Origin: Conchocele bisecta
Taxonomy: Eukaryota > Mollusca > Bivalvia > Lucinida > Thyasiridae
Direction of reading: 5' to 3'
Length of the DNA: 64,000 nt
Assembly: GCA_029237695.1 (NCBI GenBank)
Contig: CM055265.1
Location: 40,045,840-40,109,839, forward strand
Part shown: in pieces, positions 45,693 through 56,441 of the stretch
Layout: each line of letters starts with the position of its first letter
How positions within the stretch are numbered: the stretch's first letter is position 1
The notes under the pieces: generated by a model
Seen by the model: only the letters and a program-made list of their open reading frames with translations
The model's database searches: none
Told to the model about the DNA's origin: nothing
Position numbers and translations under genes: made by a program

Positions 45693-46679
45693 TTTTCAAA
45701 TAAGGCAGAGTGAGGCGTTTCCCTGTTGTTTGCTGCTGTCTGAACTAATTTTGGGGAATAATAGCGACATAATTTAACATTTCGTATGCGACGACATATT
45801 TTAAAGTAGGCAGTAGGCCGCTTATAACATTAACTTTGTGACAAAGCACGATACCGGGCAAATTTGATAGCGTGATACATTATAATTGTCGCCGTGTGTC
45901 TTTCTTGAGGATTGCATTACCATCGCCTGATATACATTATTACGCTGTCAAGTGATAAACTGATGATTTGATACTACACTTGCACTTTCGACTACAAAAG
46001 CAAGTTTATGAACATCACATTTCCATTAATATGTTGATGCATTTATTTTAAATTCAATACAAATCCCGGATATTTATGTCATTATATAGCTGCGTGTCTA
46101 CCTCCATTTATGATAAAATGAATGGCATTAAATGGCATATCATTCGCGAAGTACTGGATATAATTGTTCAAAAGTCTCAATTTACCAAGATAATAGATGG
46201 TAATATCGTTGGCATACACTAGGTTGTTCATATTTAAGATTATTTAGGAATCAAAGTGCAATGTAAGAGAAGACTTCGCTGATATGTAGCCAGTTAAATT
46301 ATGCGTTCACCATTTTGAATTCGTAAGGACAACCGACAAAAAAGAGTAAAAATGTCAAAGAACGACAGTTAGGCGACAATATACAGCGCCTGAAGCATTT
46401 CTAAGTCATTGATGCTGCGAGGAACTCGTGCAAGTATCCTTGCTATAATATTTTGTCACGACACCATGGCCATAACGTCAAACATTTATTCACATTCAAT
46501 GACGTCACAAGTACGTGACATCAAGTCATGATGTCATAATATGTGTACCGAGGTACAAGGTATCGCGTCTCATATTAGTGAAAGTTTCAGTAAGTTATCA
46601 TTTTCCGATTTCTGTTCACACGTAATGTTAACTGACACCAGTAAACGTAAATGGGAGGGCAAACTGTGAACTTTTACGG
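45693..46679. other. No gene recognised (intron 1)
   Basis: Low-copy-looking AT-rich DNA with several ACGTCA and GACGTCAC motifs (46480-46530). No exon is supported. Confidence 0.35.
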
Positions 46680-46780
46680 CGACGCTAGACAATTTGAAAC
46701 GTCGTTTTTTCCGACGTCGTTTACCGCTTTTCATGACGTTGTCATTAAGCCCAGTTTTCGTATGGCGCGGCCCATATTTA
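46680..46780 (-). repeat. Inverted copy of the ATGCGAAAACCGGGC repeat
   Basis: On the minus strand it reads GGGCCGCGCCATACGAAAAC, TGGGCTTAATGACAACG and AACGACGTCGGAAAA, related to 39880 and 41499. Confidence 0.6.
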
Positions 46781-47195
46781 GAACAACTATACAATTATAG
46801 AACTACATCATCCTTTAATTTTACAGAAATAAAATAACTATTTAATGTTAGTAATAACGATTAGGCCTATCAAAAAAAATTGTTTGTTTCGGGGCACCCG
46901 ACCCTACCTGCTATTGTATTAACGTGCCGACCCTATTTTTTTTCTCCACATTTCAGAAGAAAAAAAAATGTTTTTGTCTATTTTGTTAATTTTGTTAATT
47001 TTTATCCCTCTCCTTGTGACTTTTGTCTCACAAAATATCATGCAACTTTGTTGGTAAATAACATTTTAATACCCGATGTATTAAACAACCCATCTTTGTT
47101 TACACTCGCGACCGTCTTACGACTCTAGATGCGGCGAAAACAAAGCGCCGGGACAAGCATTGCGATAACTGCAGAGGTTATCTGAATATACAATT
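46781..47195. other. No gene recognised
   Basis: T-rich sequence followed by a CpG-richer patch around 47100-47160. The open frame at 46880-47128 has no recognisable similarity. Confidence 0.35.
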
Positions 47196-47973
47196 GTGTC
47201 CGGTGATTTCGCGCGTGCGGTGATTTTGCGCACCTCTTTAATTCGCATTGTCAACCTCTAGCTGCCTGTTGTCGGTATATTAGAAGTCAACCTTTTCATA
47301 AACTATACAACTTCTGACAATATTTGGCCAGTCTAAGTATATTTGGTGAGTACAATTTTTTTGTGTCAGTTTTACTCTTCGTATCCTAATATATGCATAC
47401 GTTTTATTTCTCAAAAACAGATCACATTTTGCAGAAGACATAGTCTGTCAAAACCATGTTTACTTCTATTTTGTGAATGAAATAGTTGGCCCCCCGGATC
47501 GAATATATTAAAACATACAAATGACGTCATTGGGGAAACTACTACAAAATTTTCAATGTATGGAAGCCCAAATTTGTTAGAATATTTTTTTTTGTATTTT
47601 GAGTACTTGCATTAATCTGGGTATTAATCTATGCTGGATGTGTTACACTGTCATTAATTTGTTCCCTGACTGTAATTGATCACATACTGACTTATTGACC
47701 CCCTTCCCTGAATGTAGAAATGACAGTCATGTTGGCGTGTATTGTCCACCATAGACAAATATAATTAACTGACGTCACTAAAATCGCACTGCGCAAGTAC
47801 ACCGGACATCCAGATTTTCGGGGAATACCCAACGTGAGTTCACAAATGGCGGCCGTTTACATTGATGCGAAATGGCGAGTTATTATGCATATAAAGTTGT
47901 AGGTCTGAATATGCGATATTTATAGATCGGTTACGTTATTGTTTCCTTAGCTGCGCGAAATCACCGGACAGCA
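47196..47973. mobile_element. Candidate TIR element (GTCCGGTGATTTCGCGC ends)
   Basis: GTGTCCGGTGATTTCGCGC at the left and GCGCGAAATCACCGGACAGC at the right are inverted ends about 778 bp apart. CACCGGACATCC also occurs internally (47802). The interior has no transposase-like frame. Confidence 0.5.
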
Positions 47974-48187
47974 CCGTAAGCATACAATCAACAACAACAG
48001 AAATTGCCAATTGGCACGATGGCTGGGATTTCGTCTAGCGGGACTCGCATCTTGTTACGTATAAACATAGATGTATGCCAACATTCTCCAGAAAGACGAA
48101 CATTTGACATTTTCCCTATAGCTAGTTCATCAGTGTTTGCGGACATGATACCATTGTATTGCGAGCAGTGTTCACGTGTAGAAATCA

Positions 48188-48345
48188 GGCATCAAATCAG
48201 GATTATTCTGATTTCAGGGCTGAATATATAGTTTTCTTATTGTAAATATTCAGTTCTGATTTTGGGACCCCCCCCCCCCCCACCCCACCATTTGTACAGG
48301 CAATATATGGGATTTACTACTAACTAAACCCATTGACCCGGCCTT
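48188..48345 (+). repeat. SINE-like repeat, 3' part
   Basis: GGCATCAAATCAGGATTATT, ATTTCAGGGCTGAATATATA, a C-run after TTTTGGGA, and CATTGACCCGGCCTTAA follow the order of the 27055 copy. Confidence 0.6.
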
Positions 48346-48503
48346 AACCCTTTCAACATCACAGATCTCTATAGAGACAATGTTTGCAAACAGTGCAGAT
48401 CCAGATGAGCCGGCTCGTAACGAGCCGCCATCTCGTCAGGATCTCCACTGTTTGTTAATAATTTTAAACGTCGTACAGATTACCCTTTTAGAAGAATGGG
48501 ATA
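48346..48503. mobile_element. MITE remnant, AACAGTG/GAGCCGGCTCG family
   Basis: CCCTTTCAACATCACA, then GCAAACAGTGCAGATCCAGA, the hairpin TGAGCCGGCTCG / CGAGCCGCC and the inverse arm ending CACTGTTTG. Relatives lie at 57822-58047 and 58246-58490. Confidence 0.6.
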
Positions 48504-49312
48504 ATTTGAATGAACATATCACTATTCAACATGTTACTTTTTTTTTAACTTCACCCATTTTTTCCGCGTAGTCGACTTAGCCATTTTCAATGTTAAGTTT
48601 TCGCGTTTACAATGTTAAGTTTTCGTGTAAGTCCATTTCTTTGGTACTGTACCACCTAGGACCACCAAACTTTCACAGCTTCATAACCAAGGGGTGCCTA
48701 TCACATACAACTATCCAACATGTGACCATTTTTTTACCTTCACCTATTATTTCTACGTAATTGACTTAGCCATTTTCAACGTTAACTTTTTAACGTACGT
48801 CTGGTTAAAGTTTTTTGGTTAAAGCTTTTTCGTTATACTATATCTCTGCAACTGCTTCGCCCATTACCTTGAAACTTCACATGGGTGTTTATCATCATCC
48901 ATATTTTCATTCTAACCCCCAACCGTGCGGCCCTTGTGCCCAATGTCAAGGTCAAATTACTTTGAATATTTTTGTTAAAGTTTTTTCGTGTACTATATCT
49001 CTGCAACTGCTTCACCCATTACCTTGATACTTCACATGGGTGTCTATCATCATTGTCGCACCCGCTTGCGGAAAGCGCGATATCGTCGGCATTTTGGCAT
49101 ACGTCCTTCCGTCCGTACGTCCGTGTCCGGTTAAAGTTTTTTTGTTAAAGTTTTTCCATCTACTATATCTATTTTTTAAGTGTCCATGCCTCACCCCAAG
49201 GCGCGACATGCAGGCCACGGCCATCTAGTCTACAAAAAGTGGGTATAATTATGTTATCCAAGTGTCTATGCTTGGAAAAAACCTGGCCTTCGTGGCTTTG
49301 CCTCGTTTCTTG
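48504..49312 (+). mobile_element. RC-8 element copy with unexpanded core
   Basis: It matches RC-8 at 30074 but starts internally (TATCACTATTCAACATGTTA). It has the GTACCACCTAGGACCACC unit and only about 1.5 of the 150 bp units (48838-49075). It contains the RC-7 copy 49054-49228 and ends AAAAAACCTGGCC...TTTCTTG at 49312. Confidence 0.65.
49054..49228 (+). mobile_element. RC-7 Helentron-like element, complete copy
   Basis: 5' TGTCGCACCCGCTTGCGG with AAAGCGCGAT, then CGTCCTTCCGTCCGTACG. 3' AAGGCGCGACATGCAGG, GGCCACGGCC and CTAG (49225-49228). It is about 175 bp long with no tandem core. Confidence 0.65.
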
Positions 49313-49427
49313 TTATTCACTAAACCTATTTCACCATATCTCATTTTCAACTCTATTCTCTCATCTACATAACATTCTTAAATAAATCCAACCTAACCAT
49401 GTATGAACAATACGTTATAATCTATAA

Positions 49428-50013
49428 CTAGAAAAAGTCGATGGCGCGCCATCGCAATATACCCACTTTCCCCAAATGCTAAGTCCGAAAGGGGGAGGTA
49501 ATCCATGATGGAGGGTCGGATAAAAAATCCGAATTCACTTTGCGCATCAGCACATCAAAACGAAGCTACGAACCAAATATCAGACGCGTAGGTATTAAGG
49601 TGAAAAAGTTTTTCGACCTACGAGGAAAAATAGTGAAATTCTAAGTCCGAAAGGGGGAGATAATCCATGATGGAAGGTCGGATGAAAAATCCGAATTCAC
49701 TTTGCGCATCATAACGAAGCTACATATCAAATATCAAAAATGTAGGTATTAAGGTGAGAAAGTTTTTCGACTTACAATGAAAAATAGGGAAATTCTGAGT
49801 CCGAAAGGGGGAGATAATCCATGATGGAGGGTCGGATCAAAAATCCGAATTCACTTTGCGCATCTGCACATGATAACGAAGCTACATAGCAAATATCAGG
49901 CGAGTAGGTATGAAGGTGAAAAAGTTTTTCGAGTTACAAGGAAAAAATGGGAAATTTTGAGTCCGAAAGGGGGAGATAATCCATGATGGAGGGTTCCAAA
50001 AAAGTGGGTATAA
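49428..50013 (-). mobile_element. RC-1 Helentron-like element (intron 1)
   Basis: Minus-strand 3' end: hairpin CGATGGCGCGCCATCG, ACTTTTT, CTAG (49428-49431). The core has about 3.2 units of about 170 bp (CCTCCATCATGGATTATCTC, GATGCGCAAAGTGAATTCGG complements). The 5' end near 50013 reads TATACCCACTTTTTT but lacks the GTCC zone. It is highly similar to, and inverted relative to, 54838-55768. Confidence 0.7.
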
Positions 50014-50250
50014 TTATTTACAATACATGTACTCATAGTTGATTGTAAACAAGGAGTGTAACCTATAAATGCATGTTGTTAAACTGCTTGTAACTTATGT
50101 ATTGTTTGTATATGACTATGTATGGAAATAAAAACTTAAAACTGACAAAATATTCCTTAGAATTTGTTTACATCGGTTTATGTATCTGTCATTCAATGTA
50201 AAAGGCAAAAATTGTAAAAAAAAAAAACAAACATTTTAGGATGATATGAT
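50014..50250. other. Unassigned intron sequence
   Basis: AT-rich, with an A11 run at 50217-50227. No feature supported. Confidence 0.4.
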
Positions 50251-50345
50251 TATTAACCCTTCGAAAGCGGGAAACAAAAATTGCCGTCTACTGTTGTTTC
50301 ATATTTTCCTCTGCTAAAATAAGGGCGTAAAATACGCCAATACGC
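50251..50345. mobile_element. MITE arm, TTAACC family
   Basis: TTAACCCTTCGAAAGCGGG, TTGCCGTCTACTGTTGTTTC and TATTTTCCTC match one arm of 10106-10352. The other arm is missing. Confidence 0.5.
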
Positions 50346-50500
50346 ACCTTATCTGGAGCTCTGATCTATTGTACCAGTTGGTTGAGACACCATGTGACCC
50401 CATACCCTGAAAGAGAAGCATTGACACTTGAGAGATTAATTGTACTGTGGAACAACGCTGAACTCTGTAATAGTAATATTCGTTACTTTGATCATTACAG

Positions 50501-50567
50501 AGCAGGAGATTGTTGGACGTGTGCTACCGAGTATTACAGAAGGCCATCTCGCCACGATGGGCATCGA
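50501..50567 (+). CDS. SAMHD1: SAMHD1 orthologue, coding exon 2
   Basis: A 67 nt exon behind the acceptor ATCATTACAG. Its first two bases complete the Glu codon begun in exon 1. It encodes EQEIVGRVLPSITEGHLATM and GI, the middle helices of the SAM domain, corresponding to the ENEITGALLP region of vertebrate SAMHD1. The donor is ATCGA|GTATGT and the exon ends in phase 2. Because 67 is not a multiple of three, skipping it would shift the frame and destroy both domains. A 300 bp CA-rich repeat starts only 9 bases after the splice site, and inverted RC-1 copies lie in both flanking introns. Too short for a gene finder working by length, it is assigned by phase and by alignment to the SAM fold. 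Confidence 0.82.
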
Positions 50568-50576
50568 GTATGTATT

Positions 50577-50876
50577 GCACACACATACACACACATGCAC
50601 ACATTGTCACACACATACGCACACATGCACACACTGTCACACATCTCACATTGTCACACACATGCACACACTGTCACACCTGTCACACAGCACACTGCAC
50701 ACACATGCACACCACGTCCACACTGTCACACACATACACACACATGCACACACTCACACACAGTCACACACACACACTGCACACACACACACTACTGTCA
50801 CACACATACACACACATGCACACACATTCACACACTGTCACACACATACGCACACATGCACACATTGTCACACACA
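50577..50876 (+). repeat. CA-rich compound microsatellite
   Basis: CACACATACACACACATGCA and CACATTGTCACACACATACG alternate in a loose higher-order pattern of about 36-40 bp. It starts right after the exon 2 donor. The three long open frames across it are composition artefacts. Confidence 0.92.
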
Positions 50877-50877
50877 G

Positions 50878-51274
50878 GTGGGTGGTTGGTGGGAGCATGC
50901 ATTGGATAATTTAACGATCAGGGTTCATCCTTACGGAATCCCGACCAGAGAACTGGTTTGGCCCGTACGTCTTTGGTTTTCTTGTATTTGAGAGTTGAAT
51001 CTGGTTATACCCCTTATAAGAGTAATGCTACTGGTATAACTTTTAAGGGAAGGGGCCAAGTGACTTTGGTGTGTTGTGGACCTGGCACCAGGTCAGGTTA
51101 TTTTAATTTCAGAGCTGAATATATATTTATCTATATGTTCCGTTCTGATTTTGGGATTTTCCCTCCAATGCAGCAAGTTAAATACGAGATCGAACCCGTT
51201 CGCCCGGCCTTAAATGACCTTAGCTGTTGATAAGCTGTTAAACTCCAATAAACAAACAAACACACACACACACA
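50878..51274 (+). repeat. SINE-like repeat with (AAAC)n tail
   Basis: In order: ATTTAACGATCAGGGTTCAT, GAACTGGTTTGGCCCGTACG, CCTGGCACCAGGTCAGG, TTTTGGGATTTTCCCTCC, CCTTAAATGACCTTAGCTGT, and GTTAAACTCCAATAAACAAA ending in CA repeats. It is nearly full length. Confidence 0.65.
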
Positions 51275-51327
51275 GTCCATTCCCCATTATAAGTCTATTC
51301 GAGATTCTTCTATATATATTTTGAGGG

Positions 51328-51518
51328 ACATGGGCAGTTTGAGGTGAAAATACAGTGCGGTCAGCGTGTAAGTGCACACACGAACAAGCACGACAGGTTG
51401 ATTCCAACCTGTGTTCGTTCGTGTGTGCACTTACACGCTGACCCCACTGTATGTGCACTGTGCTCGCTCTTGGTGGGTGTATCACACACAGACGCACGTA
51501 CACAAACACTGCCCATGT
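51328..51518. mobile_element. MITE with 103 bp hairpin core
   Basis: Outer inverted ends are GACATGGGCAGTTTG and CAAACACTGCCCATGTC. The inner hairpin 51350-51452 has arms of about 50 bp (ATACAGTGCGGTCAGCGTGT...) around ATTC. Part of the right side carries an extra stretch (ATGTGCACTGTGCTCGCTCT). Confidence 0.7.
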
Positions 51519-52682
51519 CGACCCCGCTCGCTATAATTGAGTGGCCATCTGAGAAAATGAACCTTTCAGCAATAGCAACAGTTGGTGATCCTGATCCCAG
51601 TGCTTCAGTTGAGCTGCAAAAGGCAAACAGAATTTGTTTTATTTTTCATCATTTGTTCCCTATTTAATAAGGAAGAAAATCAATAATACATTTGTGAAAG
51701 TTTAATACGCATTGAATTTGAAATATGGAGGCATAATACTCTTTAGATACAAAACTTATCTGGAGCTCTGTGATCCTATTCCAAGCTCTAAATTACTGTC
51801 TGTTCCACGTTTTGCTGCCAACAAACTTTTGACCATTAAGCACATTAAATCCAAAAATATTTAAACTTAAGTACTTTTTCATCAATGATAAAAATGTCAC
51901 CGTCCCCAATTTTTTTTATTTGATGAAATTCTGTCAAATATTGATTTTATTTCGAAAAAAAATAGGAATTTAACATGAGGGCTAAAAATAGATTTTTTAT
52001 AAATAATTTTTCATTTGTGGACCGATTTTCAAAATCTAACTTGTTTTCTTAGTTACATCATTTCCAAGCTATCTAGCCGGGTTTCGGAGTCGATTTCCAT
52101 TTTTGTTTGTTTTTTTGACTCCTCCCAAACCTCTTATCTCCCATGTTAAATTCCCATAGAATTTTATTTGTTTCGCTATTAAATCAATATTTGATGGAAT
52201 TTCATCAAATGCTCACAAAATTGAAGAGTAAAATGGGTGTGTTGAACAAGAAAGTGTGGCCCTTCAGCACACAATTCTTCGTATATTCTCGGAACGATTG
52301 ATAATCAAAATCTGTGGTTATAATACTGTCTGACCTCAATTTATGCTCAAAATCAGGCAGTGTGATGGGCAGAGAATGAGAACCTCAACCAATCAAAGGT
52401 GTAAAGCTCGGCATCGACCAATCAAACTAACTGAGTTTGAGCATGAGAGCCGATTACATGCTAAGCAGGTTTAAGTTTTATTAATTATTTTTCCTGAAAT
52501 GCATTATTTCATATACAGATGATTCTCATTTCTCTTCGTCGAACAGACCGGAAAATTTGAACTCGCCCCGCAGTTCCGAATACATTCATATACAAATAAT
52601 TAAAGATTTTACCTCCAACTCGAACTACGGCAAATTCGAACTCTCGAACCAAAGGTGTGGTCCCTTGGGCAGTCGAACAACG
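51519..52682. other. No gene recognised (intron 2)
   Basis: AT-rich DNA with a TTATCTGGAGCTCTG hAT-like end fragment at 51759-51773. No exon or complete element is supported. Confidence 0.4.
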
Positions 52683-52900
52683 TGAACTCTTTGCATGCTG
52701 GGAAACGTGTGGGCTATAAATAGTTCAAAACTAGCGGACAAAAATTAATCATATTTTCTTGTATTTGCTTTGTAAATATCCCAATATGTCTTGGAATTTC
52801 ATTAGAATTGAGTCCTCAAGACATATTTACAGCGAGAAATAAAACATATACTCCTAATTCGTTTGGCGGATATTTTCGCCGCTAGCATGCAAAGAGTTAA
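52683..52900. mobile_element. MITE with collapsed palindrome
   Basis: It matches 15695-15942 at both ends (ACTCTTTGCATGCTGG and CTAGCATGCAAAGAGTTAA). The second hairpin arm is deleted: AGAATTGAGTCC joins directly to TCAAGACATATT. Confidence 0.75.
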
Positions 52901-53600
52901 TTGCTATCAATATAACTCATACAGATAAATCCATTGTTGATTGATTTGTTTGCCCAATGAGGTGTGAATTTCGCGATTGATGTTCTCTTTGAATTGTTTT
53001 CCTAATTGAGTAATGACAAAACACAAATTTAATAATTATTTAAAGTCTTGTTAACTCAGCATTTTAAGATAACCACATGAATACATTAATTGGAACAACA
53101 TTCAAAGTGAATTGGATATGTTTGCATTCATGACTGACAAATGTTTTGAAAAAAATATTCCACATTTGCTGTAAACTTTTCGACGTCACTTAAGAAAGTT
53201 GTACACTTTTTCTGAAACATACAGTGGCAAATATTTAAAAACAAGCAATTTCGTTCAAATTTTATTTGTACATTTTCTATATTTAATAAACCACTCAGCT
53301 ATTTATAGACACATTCTTGGAATATGACGTTTCGCACATGTCTAGTTTCGGTTTATTGGATGTTATTTTATGACGATCTTGTGCCACGATAAAACACTTT
53401 ACTGTTTGTGTATACAAATGATCAGTGATAAGAATGCATTCACTAGCAATGACCTGTTTCATGGTTGTAGTTGTGTTAGCTTCATATAGACTAGTAAAGT
53501 AAACATACTTACAATGTCAAGACGGTGTGTATATTCATGTCTCCAGTGTATTTGTTTACATATTGATATTCATACATATACATATTGAAATAAAAGAAAA
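52901..53600. other. No gene recognised (intron 2)
   Basis: AT-rich DNA without recognisable repeat ends or exons. Confidence 0.4.
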
Positions 53601-54046
53601 CTAGAAATGTGGCCTGTCGGCACACGAATACCCCCACTGGCAGCCAAAGAAAACGAGGCATTTTTGATTATAAGCCATTTAGCCGAGCGTTAAGGTTTCA
53701 AACGCATCAAGTCTGTGACCTTGACCCTGGGCATAGTGTGATAATCCATGCATCGGTGTAGAAGATATAGAGCGGAAGGGAATTTCAATAGGTTTGACCT
53801 TTGACCTTCAACTGTGACCTTGACCTTGGACGTAGGTGCGTGGTTATTGATCGCGACACACCTTCTCATCATGAGAAACATTTGTGCCAAGCCATTTGAT
53901 AATCCATGCATGGGTGTAGAAGATATAGAGCGGAAGGGAATTTCCAACAGACCGACCGACATCGACCGACACCGACCGACCGACCGACCGACCGACAAGC
54001 TGACTCCTATATACCCCCTCAAACTTTGTTTGTAGGGGTATAATAA
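53601..54046 (-). mobile_element. RC-5 Helentron-like element
   Basis: Minus-strand 5' end TTATACCCCTACAAAC with the complement GAGGGGGTATA nearby, then a GTCGGTCGG run (53958-53999). The core has about two units (TCTATATCTTCTACACC, complement of GGTGTAGAAGATATAGA, at 53756 and 53909). 3' end GTGGGGGTATTCG, GTGCCGACAGGCCACATTT and CTAG (53601-53604). Its 3' end is almost that of RC-4, but the subterminal motif is changed to match its own 5' end. Confidence 0.65.
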
Positions 54047-54106
54047 TTAAATAATTGTACATGGTGTTTATTTGATGTTTCTTCCAGAAGACATCACAGA
54101 CGCCAA

Positions 54107-54814
54107 ACGGTGGGGGCAATCCTACAAACAGTGGGGGCAATCCTACAAACATCCTACAAACAGTGGGGGCAATCCTACAAACAGTGGGGGCAATCCTACA
54201 AACAGTGGGGGAAACAATCCTACAAACAGTGGTAAATCCTACAAACAGTGGGGGCAATCCTACAAACAGTGGGGGCAATCCTACAAACAGTGGTGGCAAT
54301 CCTACAAACAGTGGGGACAATCCTACAAACAGTGGTGGCAATCCAGTGGGGGCAATCCTACAAACAGTGGTGGCAATCCTACAAACAGTGGGGGCAATCC
54401 TACAAACAGTGAGGCAATCCTACAAACATTGGGGGCAATCCTACAAACAGTGGTGGCAATCCTACAAACAGTGGGGACAATCCTACAAACAGTGGTGGCA
54501 ATCCAGTGGGGGCAATCCTACAAACAGTGGTGGCAATCCTACAAACAGTGGGGGCAATCCTACAAACAGTGAGGCAATCCTACAAACATTGGGGGCAATC
54601 CTACAAACAGTGGGGGCAATCCTACAAACAGTGGGGCAATCCTACAAACAGTGGGGCAATCCTACAAACAGTGGGGGCAATCCTACAAACAGTGGGGGCA
54701 ATCCTACCTACAAACAGTGGGGGCAATCCTACAAACAGTGGGGGCAATCCTACAAACAGTGGGGGCAATCCTACAATCAGTGGTGGCAATCCTACAAACA
54801 GTGGGGGCAATCCT
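54107..54814 (+). repeat. 21 bp minisatellite, about 33 units
   Basis: The unit contains CAGTGGGGGCAATCCTACAA, with GTGGTGG, GTGGGGA and GTGAGG variants and some 20 bp units. A 160 bp block (from 54291) is repeated at 54451 with the same order of variants, a higher-order duplication. Frames stay open through it on both strands because 21 is divisible by three; it is not a gene. Confidence 0.92.
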
Positions 54815-54837
54815 AGATGAAATCAAATCCTTCATTA

Positions 54838-55768
54838 TTATACCCATTTTTTTTGTAAAAAAAAGTGGGATATTGTTTTCGTCACGGGTGTCCGTCCGTA
54901 CGTCCGTCCGTACGTCCGTCACGTTTCTTGTAACTCGAAAAACTTTTTCACCTTCATACCTACGTGCCTGATATTTGGTATGTAGCTTCGTTATCATGTG
55001 CAGATGCGCAAAGTGAATTCGGATTTTTGATCCGACCCTCCATCATGGATTATCTCCCCTTTACTCAGAATTTCCCATTTTTTCTTTGTAACTCGAAAAA
55101 CTTTTTCACCTTCATACCTACGCGCCTCATATTTGCTATGTAGCTTCGTTATCATGTGCAGATGCGTAAAGTGAATTCGGATTTTTGATCCGACCCTCCA
55201 TCATGGATTATCTCCCCCTTTCGGACTCAGAATTTCCCATTTTTTCCTTGTAACTCGAAAAACTTTTTCACCTTCATACCTACGCGCCTGATATTTGGTA
55301 TGTAGCTTCGTTATCATGTGCAGATGCGCAAAGTGAATTCGGATTTTTTATCCGACCCTCCATCATGGATTATCTCCCCCTTTCGGACTCAGAATTTCCC
55401 ATTTTTTCTTTGTAACTCGAAAAACTTTTTCACCTTCATACCTACGCGCCTCATATTTGCTATGTAGCTTCGTTATCATGTGCAGATGCGTAAAGTGAAT
55501 TCGGATTTTTGATCCGACCCTCCATCATGGATTATCTCCCCCTTTCGGACTCAGAATTTCCCATTTTTTCCTTCTAACTCGAAAAACTTTTTCACCTTCA
55601 TACCTACGCGCCTCATATTTGCTATGTAGCTTCGTTATCATGTGCAGATGCGCAAAGTGAATTCGGATTTTTGATCCGACCCTCCATCATGGATTATCTC
55701 CCCCTTTCGGACTTAGCATTTGGGGAAAGTGGGTATATTGCGATGGCACGCCATCGACTTTTTGACTA
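54838..55768 (+). mobile_element. RC-1 Helentron-like element, long copy (intron 2)
   Basis: 5' end TTATACCCATTTTTTTTG with the complement AAAAGTGGGATA, then GTCCGTCCGTACGTCCGTCC. About five core units of about 165-170 bp follow (ACTCGAAAAACTTTTTCACC, ATGTAGCTTCGTTATCATGT, GATGCGCAAAGTGAATTCGG, CATCATGGATTATCTCCCCC). 3' end AAGTGGGTATATTG and the hairpin CGATGGCACGCCATCG; the final CTAG is mutated (TTTTTGACT). Confidence 0.72.
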
Positions 55769-55844
55769 TTGCCATTTCGAGAGATGAAACTTCTACAGTA
55801 GAACTAACAACTGCATAATATTTGATGATTAAAAGTATGCAGAA

Positions 55845-55914
55845 TTATTATACTGAATTTATTACATTATCACAGCCAAAGTGGCTGTGATAATGTAATT
55901 AATTTAGTATAATA
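55845..55914. repeat. 70 bp hairpin
   Basis: The arm TTATTATACTGAATTTATTA...CACAGCCA pairs with TGGCTGTG...TAGTATAATAA, with one or two mismatches and the loop AAG. Confidence 0.85.
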
Positions 55915-56054
55915 AAAATTAATAAATTTATCCTTAAATTGAAAATTTCTCCTCAAATTGTACATAGCAAGATAAGTATACTTGGCAATTTTGGTGAAAT
56001 CAGCTACAGGTCATCTGTGTGCCCGTTACAAGCAAACACGCCATACCATTTCAG

Positions 56055-56142
56055 GACAATAGGACGACAGCTGTTGGTACAGAAGTTTATACAAGAAACA
56101 ACACAGATGGTCCCGCTCAAAAATGTCAACGATTCCAAAAAG
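56055..56142 (+). CDS. SAMHD1: SAMHD1 orthologue, coding exon 3
   Basis: An 88 nt exon behind the acceptor CATTTCAG. Its first base completes a Glu codon with the two bases left by exon 2. It encodes TIGRQLLVQKFIQE, the final SAM-domain helix (compare LGERKKLLSYIQ in vertebrates), and then the linker TTQMVPLKNVNDSKK. The closing Lys sits where vertebrate SAMHD1 has Lys116 of the GTP-binding allosteric site. The donor is AAAAG|GTATTC and the exon ends in phase 0, as exon 4 requires. Reading the exons in order gives a SAM domain of normal length with no gap. The open frame runs further in both directions, but splice signals and homology set these borders. Confidence 0.83.
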
Positions 56143-56271
56143 GTATTCATAAATATTCATGCATTCAGGGTATGGATTACGTTGTTTTCATGGCCAAGTT
56201 ATGACAAGACCTTTCAAATAATTTTATTGATAAATATAGAAAATAAAAATAAAATGTTAGAAGCATGACAG

Positions 56272-56390
56272 GTGTTCATTAATGGAATGGCAAACAGTGC
56301 AGATCCTGATCAGGCTGTGCTGATGCATAGGCTGATCTGGATATACACTGGCAGCAAAAGCCATAAGCCCCATTTCTCCAGCTACATTTG
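56272..56390 (+). repeat. Dispersed repeat, GATCCTGATCAGGCTGTG family
   Basis: ATGGCAAACAGTGCAGATCC, GCTGATCTGGATATACACTG and AAAGCCATAAGCCCCATTTC recapitulate 9706-9800. Confidence 0.65.
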
Positions 56391-56441
56391 TGGAAAGACG
56401 AAATCTGTGCATGTGTGTGTCTGCCCGAAATCTGTGTTAAA

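Noticed and set aside
50382..50991. Three 130-180 codon frames rich in His and Thr
   Set aside because: They are CA-microsatellite translations. Only 50501-50567 is supported as coding.
54087..54108. Possible 22 nt micro-exon behind TTTCTTCCAG
   Set aside because: SAMHD1 exons 2 and 3 already join in phase with an ungapped SAM domain. Adding 22 nt would break the frame, and the donor falls in the minisatellite.
30770..54814. Regular arrays as possible CRISPR
   Set aside because: The units are directly contiguous with no unique spacers, and the gene content is animal.
54072..54997. Long open frames of GGNPTNS or LPPLFVG repeats
   Set aside because: They are translations of the 21 bp minisatellite on either strand, not proteins.
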